Origin: an uncultured Bacteroidales bacterium
GTDB lineage: Bacteria; Bacteroidota; Bacteroidia; Bacteroidales; FEN-979
Direction: 5' to 3'
Assembly: GCA_903887775.1 (NCBI GenBank)
Contig: CAISRB010000017.1
Coordinates: forward strand, 39,205-103,204
DNA length: 64,000 nt
The position numbers and the translations under genes were made by a program. Under the pieces are notes generated by a model. The model did not search any database. It had not been told where the DNA came from and worked only from the letters and a program-made list of their open reading frames with translations. This document shows positions 54,978 to 63,619 of this stretch, piece by piece; position 1 is the stretch's first letter; each line of letters opens with the position of its first letter.

Positions 54978-56504
54978 ATGCCATTCAGCGGAATTAAAAA
55001 TAAGGTAAGAATTCTCTTTGCTGAAGATGTCCTTATTGCCCACATTATGGCTAAAGAGATTTTGCGTAAGGAGGGGCTTCAGTTCGACTCGCGGCTTGTG
55101 GAGACAAAGGAAGCGTTTAAAGAAGCGCTGCTGGAGTTTAAACCCGATTTGGTTATTTCCGATTTCATGATGCCCCATTTTACCGGGATGGAGGCATTGT
55201 TGTTAACAATTGCTTTGAATCCGGCTATCCCTGTTATTATTTTGACAGGTTCCATCAGTGAAGAAGTAGCTGTGGAGTGTATGCGTTTAGGTGCTACCAA
55301 TTATGTAATCAAAGAAAACCTGATTCGTTTGCCTTTTGCCGTAAAGGAGGCCCTGCAAAAGAAAATCGCCTTAGCGGAACAGCAAAAAGCCATCCTGGCT
55401 TTAAAAGAGAGTGAATCCAGGTTGAAAACCATGACCAATGCTGCCGGTGATGCCATTATCATGATTGACAATAATGGCCTGATCTCGTTCTGGAATCCGG
55501 CCGCTGAAAAGATCTTAGGTTTCAGTAAGCAGGAAGCTTTAGGTAAAAATCTGCATGAACTTATCACCCCGTCTGAATATCGTGAGGCTTTTTATGCAAA
55601 CTTCGAAACTTTCAGGCATTCCGGAGAAGGGCAAGCTGTTGGAAAAGTCCTGGAACTGGAAGCGATCAGGAAAAACGGAAGCAGGATTTATGTTTCCCTT
55701 AACCTGTCGGCTGTAAAAATAGAAGAACTCTGGCATGCTGTTGGAATAGTTTCTGATATCACGGAACGAAAAAAAGTTGCTGAAGAATTGATGGCGGCTA
55801 AAATCAGGGCTGAAGCAAGCGACCGCCTGAAAACTGCCTTTTTAAATAACATTTCGCATGAAGTCAGAACGCCTCTAAATGGAATTTTGGGTTTCAGCAA
55901 CCTGATTTCACAGTCCGATCTGTCGGATCAGGAAAAAAAACAGTATGCGTCCCTGATCAAAATGAGCAGCACCCGCTTACTCAGGACTATGACAAGTTAT
56001 ATGGATATCTCGATGATCGTTTCCGGGACAATGCAGATACAAAACAAGCCATTTGATCTTCCGGATCTCTTGCATACATTATTGGATCTGTTCAAACCCG
56101 TATGTCATGAAAAGGGACTTGAATTGTTTTTAATACTACCTGATATGAAATCACCGGTAATTTTAAATTCCGATGCTGATATACTTTCAAAAATAGTCTC
56201 ACATTTGCTTGAAAATGCGGTAAAATTCACCCATATGGGTGAAATATCCTTTGGTTATGTCACAAAAACCAGCAGCCTGGAATTTTTTGTAAAAGATACC
56301 GGCATTGGGATCAGCAAAGATATACAGCCCCTGATATTTGATCCTTTTCTACAAGTGGAAACATCGCTTTCGAGAGATTATGACGGAAGCGGGCTCGGAT
56401 TGTCAATTGCTCATGGACTGGTAGAGTTGTTAGGAGGTAAAATCCGGTTGGAATCAAAACAAGGTACTGGCACCGAATTTTATTTTACACTGCCGAATGA
56501 TTGA
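54978..56504 (+). CDS. REC-PAS histidine kinase, cytosolic
   Basis: The 508-residue protein starts with a receiver domain (Asp62 in VISDFMMP). A PAS domain (~150-270), HisKA with NNISHEVRTPLNG (His294) and HATPase (~375-508; NAVKFTHMG, DGSGLGLSIAHGL) follow. The N-terminal receiver suggests that it is itself a target of another kinase and relays or integrates signals. Its kinase core is paralogous to those at 19782 and 37899, with the same NNISHEVRTPLNGILGFS..IS stretch. There is no membrane segment. Confidence 0.9.
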   Translation: MPFSGIKNKVRILFAEDVLIAHIMAKEILRKEGLQFDSRLVETKEAFKEALLEFKPDLVISDFMMPHFTGMEALLLTIALNPAIPVIILTGSISEEVAVECMRLGATNYVIKENLIRLPFAVKEALQKKIALAEQQKAILALKESESRLKTMTNAAGDAIIMIDNNGLISFWNPAAEKILGFSKQEALGKNLHELITPSEYREAFYANFETFRHSGEGQAVGKVLELEAIRKNGSRIYVSLNLSAVKIEELWHAVGIVSDITERKKVAEELMAAKIRAEASDRLKTAFLNNISHEVRTPLNGILGFSNLISQSDLSDQEKKQYASLIKMSSTRLLRTMTSYMDISMIVSGTMQIQNKPFDLPDLLHTLLDLFKPVCHEKGLELFLILPDMKSPVILNSDADILSKIVSHLLENAVKFTHMGEISFGYVTKTSSLEFFVKDTGIGISKDIQPLIFDPFLQVETSLSRDYDGSGLGLSIAHGLVELLGGKIRLESKQGTGTEFYFTLPND

Positions 56505-56602
56505 GAAAATGGGCCGATTGACCACCCTCTGCCAATTCCGGTAGACATATTCAACATATTAACATTCATATTGTCACCAATCGACCCCGTTAAAAATCTT
56601 GC

Positions 56603-57463
56603 CTAAAGCTTCACCAGTTCGACCCGGCGGTTCAGTGCCCGCCCCTCTTCCGTATCGTTGGTGGCTACCGGGGCAGTCGGACCGTCCCCGCAAGCTTTGA
56701 GGCGGGATGCAACCACCCCGTAATTTTTAACCAGGGCATTCACGACAGCCATGGCCCGGTCGAGCGACAGTTTCATGTTCGCATCAAAGATCCCCGTGTT
56801 ATCGGTATGACCAACCACATACAGTTTCAGGGAGGGTTCCATTTTCAGCAATTTCGCAATTTCATCAAGGGCCTGTTTTGATTCAGCTTTGACATCCGCC
56901 TTGCCTGTATCAAAATAAATTCCGTAAAGGGCAGCTTTACCTGTCTCCTTAATGCTTTTATCCATAGTGCTGGCATCTGCCACCACATCCTGCTTCATTG
57001 CCTGTTTTTCAACCAGGTGAATGGAGTAAGAGCCATTGCCGTTGGCTGAAATATAGGCCCATGTTTCCATGCCGTTTTTGGCCACCTTCACTACAACATC
57101 TTCCCCCGGGTCATGCCATTCATAGACAAGCTGCCCCCCGGCTGATTTGGCTGCATTGATGTAATTACGGCCGATCTGCAGAGGGCTTGGGGCCTGAACA
57201 TTATCGTTAAGGTCATAAATAATGAAAAGGTGATGCCCCTCGACGACCTGGGTTTTAGTACTGCTAATTTTGAATTCATACTGATCGAACTGGAGGTCAT
57301 CATACCTGTATATATGATACCCGGTCATGCGGGTAAACAATGCAGGGTCTTTGCTGCCCTCGGCGTCATTCTGAGAGAAAGCGAAATCAGCAGTCAAAAA
57401 TAAAATACCGGTCAGCAGGAAAATTGCCGAAAACCGGATTGTTTTTGCAGTTGTGCTTATCAT
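56603..57463 (-). CDS. OmpA-family protein
   Basis: The 286-residue precursor has a signal peptide (FLLTGILFLTADFAFSQ), a beta-rich N-terminal half with no clear family, and a C-terminal OmpA domain (~190-286). That domain shows YFDTGKADVKAESKQAL, VVGHTDNTG and RRVEL, which bind the peptidoglycan. It therefore anchors the outer membrane to the cell wall. The N-terminal part does not form a classic 8-strand barrel, so the protein may be periplasmic. Monocistronic; converges with the kinase. Confidence 0.88.
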   Translation of the reverse strand: MISTTAKTIRFSAIFLLTGILFLTADFAFSQNDAEGSKDPALFTRMTGYHIYRYDDLQFDQYEFKISSTKTQVVEGHHLFIIYDLNDNVQAPSPLQIGRNYINAAKSAGGQLVYEWHDPGEDVVVKVAKNGMETWAYISANGNGSYSIHLVEKQAMKQDVVADASTMDKSIKETGKAALYGIYFDTGKADVKAESKQALDEIAKLLKMEPSLKLYVVGHTDNTGIFDANMKLSLDRAMAVVNALVKNYGVVASRLKACGDGPTAPVATNDTEEGRALNRRVELVKL

Positions 57464-57539
57464 ACTTTGGGTTATGCGGTTTTAAACAAAAGTGAAGAAT
57501 GTTTCCGGAATTCTAAGATGATTAATTCCGGTGTTCTTT

Positions 57540-57713
57540 TCAGGCATCCAGAAATGTCCTGATTCTTTTCAGGTTTTCCAATTCAGCAATCGTGAAATCT
57601 TTATCGTATTTCCAAGCAGGGTTCGACAAATAAATCGCATTTACCGATCGCATCTGAATGATGATCTCCTCTTCGACGTACTCCTTAAACAGCGTTCTTT
57701 CCTGTTCTGTCAA
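57540..57713 (-). CDS. Small acidic/basic protein downstream of SPFH gene
   Basis: This 57-residue frame (starting at TTG 57713, or possibly at the ATT at 57731 overlapping the SPFH stop) reads TEQERTLFKEYVEEEIIIQ, then SNPAWKYDKDFTIAELENL to LDA. It has the amphipathic helix composition of a real protein rather than a shadow frame. It lies directly behind the SPFH stop, so it is probably co-transcribed. The start codon is unusual, no Shine-Dalgarno is seen, and the function is unknown. Confidence 0.55.
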   Translation of the reverse strand: MTEQERTLFKEYVEEEIIIQMRSVNAIYLSNPAWKYDKDFTIAELENLKRIRTFLDA

Positions 57714-57726
57714 ATTGATATCCGGA

Positions 57727-58629
57727 TTAATTTTCTTTCTTGGCTTGTCCTTTTTGCAACTCCATGGTCAGTGCCGTTAACCCTGTAAGACCTCCTAATT
57801 GCATCGTTTCTATCGCCGAACTGGGTACGATCACAATGGTTGAGTTCTGCTTCAAGCCCTCATAAAGCATGTTCATTGCTCTCAGATGAAGTGCAACAGG
57901 ATTATCTGCATAGGTCTTAGCTGCTTCTCCGAATTTCTCCGCCACCTGACGTTCTGAATCTCCGAGGATCACCCGGGCCTGTCGTTCTCTTTCAGCCTGT
58001 GCCTGCATCGACATCGCATCCTCCAGAGCCGGAGGAATCAATACATCTTTTACTTCCACCGAAATAACATTAACACCCCATGGCTCAGTTCGCTCATCAA
58101 TGATCTTCTGTAACTCCTTACTGATTTTTTCCCTGCCTTCAAGCATGTCTGAAAGCATCGTCTTACCGATGACATCCCGAAGAGCTGTCTGCGATGCCCA
58201 ACTTATTGCACTTTGATAATCGGCAACATCAAGGGCTGCTTTTTTAGAGTCAATAACTTTCCAGAACAAAACAGCATCGACATCTACCGGCACTGTATCT
58301 TTGGTAAGTGTTTTCTCTGTCTTGAAAGTTGTTGTGATCACACGCGTATCTATCCAATATGGAATAGTGTCGATGACCGGGATTATAAAAAACAGTCCGG
58401 GTCCTTTAAGGGACCGAAAATTCCCCAATCGTAAGATTACTGCTTTTTCCCATTGATCCGCAACTTTGGTTGCAGAAGATGCAATCATAGCGATAACGAA
58501 GGCAATGATTACGATCCATGTGCTGCCAGCATTATCACCCGAAATGTTGTAGGATGCATAAGATATTCCTGCACCGATGGCAAGAATTACGATAAAGATC
58601 AGCGCTGCAACAGAACTAATTCTTCTCAT
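57727..58629 (-). CDS. SPFH/Band 7 protein, stomatin-like
   Basis: The 300-residue protein has two N-terminal membrane helices (SSVAALIFIVILAIGAGISYA, STWIVIIAFVIAMIASSA). The SPFH core follows, with RLGNFRSLKGPGLFFIIPVIDT, VDVDAVLFWKV and PWGVNVISVEVKDV, then a helix with QAQAERERQARVILG and a hydrophobic end. This is the slipin/stomatin branch, which forms membrane scaffolds. Slipins usually sit next to a NfeD protein; none is present here. It is transcribed with the small gene at 57540. Confidence 0.9.
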   Translation of the reverse strand: MRRISSVAALIFIVILAIGAGISYASYNISGDNAGSTWIVIIAFVIAMIASSATKVADQWEKAVILRLGNFRSLKGPGLFFIIPVIDTIPYWIDTRVITTTFKTEKTLTKDTVPVDVDAVLFWKVIDSKKAALDVADYQSAISWASQTALRDVIGKTMLSDMLEGREKISKELQKIIDERTEPWGVNVISVEVKDVLIPPALEDAMSMQAQAERERQARVILGDSERQVAEKFGEAAKTYADNPVALHLRAMNMLYEGLKQNSTIVIVPSSAIETMQLGGLTGLTALTMELQKGQAKKEN

Positions 58630-58829
58630 TTCAATATCCTCCCTAATTTAAATTCATTAACAGGGGCCAATTTGTATGCTACTCCCCTGAACTTCGAATA
58701 TAACACAATTTTTGGACATTTACTTCGATCGGACCAAATAAAAACGCCGGATCAGGCTGACTGACTATGACAGGAGATCTGTGAATAAGGTATTAATCAC
58801 CTCACAACATGATCGGCATAGATATTCCA

Positions 58830-58837
58830 TATCTTTG
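58830..58837 (+). promoter_or_regulatory. -7 promoter motif for esterase gene
   Basis: TATCTTTG, then TA, fits TAnnTTTG and is 21 bp upstream of the ATG at 58858. No clear -33 element. Confidence 0.55.
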
Positions 58838-58857
58838 TATAAAACCCACAAAACGCT

Positions 58858-60360
58858 ATGATAAAAAATATCTTCCCCTTTATCTTCGCGTGGATCTGCC
58901 TGGTCGCTACCTGTGAAGCCCAGGATTACAGGTATGTCAATACGATTTTTCCGGGCAGCGTGAAAACTGCAGGGATCGTATATGGAACAGCGCCCTTCCT
59001 GAATTCACCCTATATGAATGAATCCCTGGTCACCACGCAGAACCTCGTTATGGATCTCTATCAGCCGCAGAACGATACCCTGACGAAACGGCCGGCCATC
59101 ATTTTTGCACATCCCGGGGGCTTTGTCACCGGGAACCGTACGGTCGACGATATGGTCGCCTTCTGCGATACTTTCGCCAGGAAAGGCTATGTTACGGCAA
59201 CCATCGATTACCGGCAGGGGCTTGAAATCTCCGATAATGCCGATTTGCATTACGAACGGGCCGCCTACCGGGGAATACAGGACGGGCATACAGCCATCAG
59301 GTTTTTGAGAGCCAATGCCGCGGCTTACGGTATCGATCCCGACAAGGTGTATTTCGGGGGAAGCAGCGCCGGCTCGTTTATCGGACTGAATGCGATCTAC
59401 CTTGACACAAACGAATTGCCTTCCTATGTCGGTCCTGTGAGTTATACCGCATTCTTTGTCCACTATACCGGTCCGTCCCTCGGGAATCCCGATATCGGTG
59501 ACAACCTGGCTTATAAAGGCACCCCCGACGGGTTGATGGCCTGCTGGGGAGGCGTTGGCGACACCCTGAACATTGGTACTAACAATACTTCCCCCGTGTT
59601 CCTGGTCCATGGTACCGATGACCAGACCGTACCGTTTAATTCCGGTCCGCCATTCGGATACAGCTCCTTTTCAAACGTTTACGGAAGCCATTCCATCAGC
59701 ATCCGCCTCAATACCATTGGGATACCTGCAAAGGAAACCTATTTTGTGGCCGGCCGGGGCCATGAATTTTACGGGACATCCAACGGGATGTGGACCAACG
59801 GAACAGGCGGGAACGCATACTGGGATACTATTGTACAGAAATCGACACGCTTTTTCTGGCAACTTCACAAGCCTGGCGCTGCCTTTACGTTCCAGGCCAA
59901 CGGAATGACCGTCAGCTTCAACGATCAGAGCCAGGGTGCCCTGGCATGGCAATGGAGTTTCGGCGACGGGGCTTCCAGCATCCTCCGAAACCCTGTCCAT
60001 ACCTATGCTGCAGCTGGCGTATATGCCGTCAGCCTTTACATAAGCAACGATATTCAAAGCTGGGATACCCTGACGCAGCAGATCATGGTTCCGTCTTACA
60101 CAGGTCTGCAGGAGCCATCGGGAGAACCTGTACGGCTCTACCCTGTCCCGGCATCCGGGAATGTGACTATCATTGCAGACCGCCTGACCGATCCCGCAGA
60201 CATAAAGGTATCCGACCTGTTCGGCAAACTTATGCATGTTACCGCAAGCCATGAAGGGAAGAAGATGGTTCTGGATCTTTCAGGCATGGCCAAAGGAGTA
60301 TATCTTGTCAGTATCTCCTCGGCTGCCGGGCCCCTGACCATGAAACTGATAATTGAATAA
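58858..60360 (+). CDS. Secreted carboxylesterase with PKD domain and T9SS sorting domain
   Basis: The 500-residue protein has a signal peptide (FIFAWICLVATCEAQ) and an alpha/beta-hydrolase domain (~20-340). The oxyanion HPGG, nucleophile Ser170 in GSSAG, acid in VHGTDDQTVP and His in GRGHEF are all visible. A PKD domain (~345-420; WQWSFGDGASS, HTYAAAGVY) and a C-terminal type A sorting signal (YPVPASGNVTI, KGVYLVSI) complete it. The T9SS would move it to the surface. The HPGG motif suggests esterase or deacetylase activity on carbohydrate esters, perhaps together with the GH3 enzyme elsewhere in the window. Confidence 0.87.
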   Translation: MIKNIFPFIFAWICLVATCEAQDYRYVNTIFPGSVKTAGIVYGTAPFLNSPYMNESLVTTQNLVMDLYQPQNDTLTKRPAIIFAHPGGFVTGNRTVDDMVAFCDTFARKGYVTATIDYRQGLEISDNADLHYERAAYRGIQDGHTAIRFLRANAAAYGIDPDKVYFGGSSAGSFIGLNAIYLDTNELPSYVGPVSYTAFFVHYTGPSLGNPDIGDNLAYKGTPDGLMACWGGVGDTLNIGTNNTSPVFLVHGTDDQTVPFNSGPPFGYSSFSNVYGSHSISIRLNTIGIPAKETYFVAGRGHEFYGTSNGMWTNGTGGNAYWDTIVQKSTRFFWQLHKPGAAFTFQANGMTVSFNDQSQGALAWQWSFGDGASSILRNPVHTYAAAGVYAVSLYISNDIQSWDTLTQQIMVPSYTGLQEPSGEPVRLYPVPASGNVTIIADRLTDPADIKVSDLFGKLMHVTASHEGKKMVLDLSGMAKGVYLVSISSAAGPLTMKLIIE

Positions 60361-60380
60361 CGACCGGGATAATTTTATTG

Positions 60381-60421
60381 CCGGTGCAGGATTCCAGGAA
60401 TAATGGTAATCCTGACACCGG
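60381..60421. terminator. Hairpin after esterase gene
   Basis: CCGGTGCAGGATT (60381-60393) pairs with AATCCTGACACCGG (60408-60421) with a one-base bulge. There is no T-run downstream, so it may be a weak terminator or mRNA 3'-end stabiliser. Confidence 0.6.
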
Positions 60422-60733
60422 AAGGAATGGTATGCGCCAACTCATAAGCAGGAAAAAACAATTACAAATACAGAAAGGAGACAAACAATGAAACTTACTC
60501 TAATGAGATCCTTATTGATAAAGAACTATGACCACAATATCGTTCATACTGGAAATAACGTTCGCTTTGACCAATCTTCGTCAGTCCAGCTTAACCATCT
60601 CATTTTGTAGATTTTCAATATGTTAAAGTGGTCAACAGAAATTGGCAGAAGAGAGTCAAGAGCTCCGTTTTTTCCAGCGGGTGTTATATTTCTTTGCTGA
60701 TTCCATACATAATATATATGGAAAATGTCAGAA
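60422..60733. other. Gene-poor spacer with one small ORF
   Basis: Apart from a 40-residue frame at 60488-60610, nothing coding is seen. The rest is AT-rich sequence with no clear promoter or known repeat. Confidence 0.5.
60488..60610 (+). CDS. Possible 40-residue ORF or gene remnant with strong RBS
   Basis: An AAAGGAG at 60474-60480 precedes ATG 60488 by 7 bp. The peptide starts MKLTLMRSLLIKNYDHN and ends at 60610. The strong ribosome-binding site, but short and featureless product, suggest the 5' end of a decayed secreted-protein gene. No homology is claimed. Confidence 0.3.
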   Translation: MKLTLMRSLLIKNYDHNIVHTGNNVRFDQSSSVQLNHLIL

Positions 60734-61027
60734 TTATTTTTCTTTCCGGCCAGCGAACCGAAGACAGAAGCAGGAAATCAGAACGAATGCATCAATAGCA
60801 AATAAGAAGCAAAACTGAGCATTCCAGTTCCCTGGTCCTATAAAGAAGATCCCGCTCAGCAGCCCTGCCATGGGGAAGATCATCCCCATGATCTCGCCTG
60901 CAGCTGGTTTCAGAATCAGGGACAAACCGGAAATAAAATATGCCACCCCAAACAATAACATCAGGATAATCTCCGAATGTTCCGGATAACCAAATGCCAG
61001 GAATATATGTGCTATTCCGGTTACCAT
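60734..61027 (-). CDS. Small membrane protein, probable frameshift near start
   Basis: The 97-residue frame encodes about four helices (IILMLLFGVAYFISGLSLIL, FLFAIDAFVLISCFCL) with a charged C-terminus, and no known family. Just upstream, the +1 frame from ATG 61062 reads MKLIRKISAVL and would join naturally at FMVTGIAHIFLAFGY if one T were added to the T4 run at 61028-61031. So the real gene probably spans 60734-61062, with a frameshift or an assembly error. Function unknown. Confidence 0.65.
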   Translation of the reverse strand: MVTGIAHIFLAFGYPEHSEIILMLLFGVAYFISGLSLILKPAAGEIMGMIFPMAGLLSGIFFIGPGNWNAQFCFLFAIDAFVLISCFCLRFAGRKEK

Positions 61028-61152
61028 AAAAGAACAGCAGATATTTTTCTGATCAGTTTCATTTAGTAATCATTGATTGCTCCTCAACCGGTCAGATGAA
61101 AGCCCCTTTGAAATTATCCAGTGTTAAAATTAACAATACCGGGATGGGTATT
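61028..61152. other. Spacer upstream of small membrane protein gene
   Basis: Contains a possible GAGGAG ribosome-binding site for the ATG at 61062 and no other coding sequence. Confidence 0.4.
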
Positions 61153-61554
61153 TCATTGTTTCTTGGCATTCTTTTCTTTTGCTTTTTCAGCTTTTTCTTT
61201 TGCCTTTTTAGCGGCCTTTGCCTGTGATTTTTCTCATGCGCCAATCGGAATACTCAGGTAAATATACAAGGAGTTGTTCTGTCCCGGATCGGAAACACCT
61301 TTCGCGAGAATATTCGTAAATCCATAATAATACCTGACCCCTAAATTCAGTCCGGTCCCTTTCATGAAATGATATCCAAAACCTCCCATTGCACCTACAT
61401 CGAACCAATTGCATTTACCATAGATATTGTTCTTATATGAGACGTCGTTTTTCTCTGATATGGTGTTATAAAAGACATCTGTGGCTTTGACCAGAACACC
61501 GAACATCGGACCCAGTTCGAAAAAGAGCTGGCATTTCAGCTTATATCTGATCAT
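61153..61554 (-). pseudogene. Truncated porin-like outer-membrane protein
   Basis: The frame from ATG 61554 matches the C-terminal half of small outer-membrane beta-barrel proteins (FFELGPMFGVLVKA, FDVGAMGGFGYHF, LNLGVRYYYGFTNI, SLYIYLSIPIGA). The N-terminal half and the signal peptide are missing; the frame ends upstream in the left inverted repeat at 61561. A TGA (61234-61236) is followed in the same frame by 26 codons of Lys/Ala-rich sequence (EKSQAKAAKKAKEKAEK) to a stop at 61153-61155. The combination points to a decaying gene. Confidence 0.75.
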
Positions 61555-61560
61555 CTTCCC

Positions 61561-61641
61561 AATTGGGCAACAATTTATACGAAACAACTCGGAAGTATTC
61601 AGAACTATACCTCATTTAAAAAGTACGTATTCGGTACTATT
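61561..61641 (+). repeat. Inverted repeat, left copy
   Basis: This ~80-bp sequence starting AATTGGGCAACAATTTATACG matches the reverse complement of 63523-63614 with about 62 of 77 bases identical and no gap in the core (counted by eye). It abuts the truncated end of the porin-like frame. Confidence 0.75.
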
Positions 61642-62021
61642 GCTTGTAAATTTGGAAAACAGGTTGTTATTTTTCATTAGGATTAGCAGATTTTTCTTGC
61701 TATATTACCAACAAGGAAAAAACTCTAATTTTGAATGGCCCGAAAAATAGGGGAGCTTACAAAAAGTTGTTAAATTTAAAGCCGTAAACAAAAATTGAAG
61801 TGGAAAAAGATGTTCAGTTTGAGATGCCTGAGGAACAACTGAAGAAGATGAAAACCCAGGCAGCGGTTGAGACTTAAATTGGCAAGCTTTACAAACAATA
61901 GCCTCTTCCGTTTTGCACAAGGCTAAAAACACTTTGAAACGATTAAGAAATAATATTAGATTTAAAAATGAAACCCCGCATATCCATTAATTCTTAATCA
62001 TAAGTAAAGAAGAAACCAAAA
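61642..62021. other. AT-rich gene-poor spacer with a small ORF remnant
   Basis: No clear gene. A short frame from GTG 61800 to TAA at 61875-61877 encodes VEKDVQFEMPEEQLKKMKT and a few more residues, an acidic/basic peptide that looks like a real protein fragment. Its start and completeness are uncertain. Confidence 0.4.
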
Positions 62022-63245
62022 ATGAAAAAACTTTTTACAACTTTTGCTTTGTTCGCCATTATTGGCTTGAACACAAATGCGCAAACTGCATACATAACAA
62101 ATCGTAATGATAATACCGTATCCGTTATCAATGTTGCTACCAATATCGTTTCGGCAATAATTACGGTTGGTTCTTCTCCGGGTGGTGTATCTGTCAGCCC
62201 CGATGGAAGCAAGGTATATGTTGCAAATTATAGTTCTAATACTGTAAGTGTAATAAACACAGCTACAAATACTGTTTTAACAACAATTGCAGTTGGTACT
62301 CATCCTGTTGGTATAATTGTCAGCCCCGATGGAAGCAAGGTATATATTGCAAATAATGGTTCTAATACTGTAAGTGTAATAAACACAGCTACAAATACTA
62401 TTTCGGCTACAATTACAGTTGGCACGTATCCGGAAGGTATATCTATAAGCCCGAATGGAAGTAAGGTATATGTTGCAAATAATTATAATGGTTCAGGTGG
62501 TAATACAGTAAGTGTGATTAACACTGCTACCAATACTGTTTCGGCTACAATTACAGTTAGTGCTCAACCTTGGGGTGTATCTGTGAACCATGATGGAAGC
62601 AAGGTATATGTTACGCATTATAGCTCTAATCTAGTAAGCGTAATAAACACCGTTACCAATACTGTTTCGGCTTATATTGTTGTTGGTAATCAACCTTATG
62701 GTATATCTGTCAGCCCCGATGGAAGTAAAGTATATGTTGTGAATAATTATCCAGATTATACAGTAAGTGTAATAAACAGTGGTAATAATATTGTTACGGC
62801 TACCGTTCCGGTTGGTGCTTATCCCCGTGGTATATCTGTCAGCCCCGATGGAAGTAGCGTATATGTTGCGAACTTTGGTTCTAATACAGTAAGTGTAATA
62901 AACGCAGCCACCAATACTGTTTCGGCTACTATTTTAGTTGGTATTGGTCCGTGGGCATTTGGAAATTTTATTTCCACTTACATACAACCCGTCGGAATTA
63001 CTTCACTAAGCATTGAACCGGCAAGCATTTCTGTTTATCCTAATCCTGCAAAAGATGAAATACTAATAGAAACATCGCAAATATCTGACATAGAGATTTT
63101 AAATATTGAAGGTCAAATTGTTGAAACTGTAAAAACAACAAGTACGAAGACAATAGATGATATATCAAAATTATCAAGCGGGGTTTATATAATAAAAGTA
63201 AAGACTGATAAAGGGATAATTGTGAAGAAATTTATAAAACAGTGA
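62022..63245 (+). CDS. YVTN-family beta-propeller with T9SS sorting domain
   Basis: The 407-residue protein has a signal peptide (LFTTFALFAIIGLNTNAQ) and seven ~42-residue YVTN repeats with SPDGSKVYVAN and NTVSVINTATNTVSATI. A type A T9SS sorting domain (SVYPNPAKDEILIE, SSGVYIIKVKTDKG) ends it. It would be exported to the cell surface, probably as an adhesive or binding propeller; no enzyme site is visible. Codon use is AT-rich compared with most of the window, and the gene lies between inverted repeats, which suggests horizontal acquisition. Confidence 0.88.
   Translation: MKKLFTTFALFAIIGLNTNAQTAYITNRNDNTVSVINVATNIVSAIITVGSSPGGVSVSPDGSKVYVANYSSNTVSVINTATNTVLTTIAVGTHPVGIIVSPDGSKVYIANNGSNTVSVINTATNTISATITVGTYPEGISISPNGSKVYVANNYNGSGGNTVSVINTATNTVSATITVSAQPWGVSVNHDGSKVYVTHYSSNLVSVINTVTNTVSAYIVVGNQPYGISVSPDGSKVYVVNNYPDYTVSVINSGNNIVTATVPVGAYPRGISVSPDGSSVYVANFGSNTVSVINAATNTVSATILVGIGPWAFGNFISTYIQPVGITSLSIEPASISVYPNPAKDEILIETSQISDIEILNIEGQIVETVKTTSTKTIDDISKLSSGVYIIKVKTDKGIIVKKFIKQ
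62085..62970 (+). repeat. Tandem ~126-bp coding repeats in YVTN gene
   Basis: Blocks such as AGCCCCGATGGAAGCAAGG and AGTGTAATAAACACAGCTAC recur every ~126 bp with few changes at the nucleotide level, indicating recent internal duplication or gene conversion. Confidence 0.8.
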
Positions 63246-63522
63246 TCACCCAGATTATAACATGGGCAAGTTTTTAGAAATTGTCTTAACCCCCTATAAA
63301 TCGGCCATTTTGGCAGTCTCGCGTCAGTGCTCCTAATTAGGAAAAAGTTTATTTGTACAAGATTGTTATTCAACATCTTAAATGGTAGTGGTGAAGATAC
63401 TTTTTTATAAATGTCTAAAGTGATGAACTTTCCCCTACTAAATTGTTGATAACTAATACCTACGTCGGCTCACACGATTAATTGAAGTCCCAAAAACTGG
63501 AAAGCTAGAATTTTGTCAACTG
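63246..63522. other. Non-coding AT-rich stretch
   Basis: No credible gene or promoter. It lies between the YVTN gene and the right inverted repeat. Confidence 0.5.
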
Positions 63523-63614
63523 AATAGTTCCGTGGAGGTACTTTTTGAAAGAAGGATAGTTCTGAGTAGTTCCGTGTAGTTCCGTATCAATTGTTGCCCA
63601 AAACTTGCCCAATT
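63523..63614 (-). repeat. Inverted repeat, right copy
   Basis: Reverse-complement partner of 61561-61641. This copy has an additional 11-bp GGGCAAGTTTT segment near its outer end. It ends close to the tRNA-Phe terminator. Confidence 0.75.
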
Positions 63615-63619
63615 CGACA

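Noticed and set aside
56505..56602. Terminator from GGCCGATTG/CAATCGACC pairing
   Set aside because: The arms are short, mismatched and ~60 bp apart, with no T-run.
59005..59610. 201-codon minus-strand ORF
   Set aside because: It is antisense to the esterase catalytic domain; no signal or motif of its own.
61234..61236. In-frame TGA as a selenocysteine codon
   Set aside because: It lies in a truncated porin-like frame with no redox motif, and no selenocysteine insertion-type hairpin was seen; a decayed gene is simpler.
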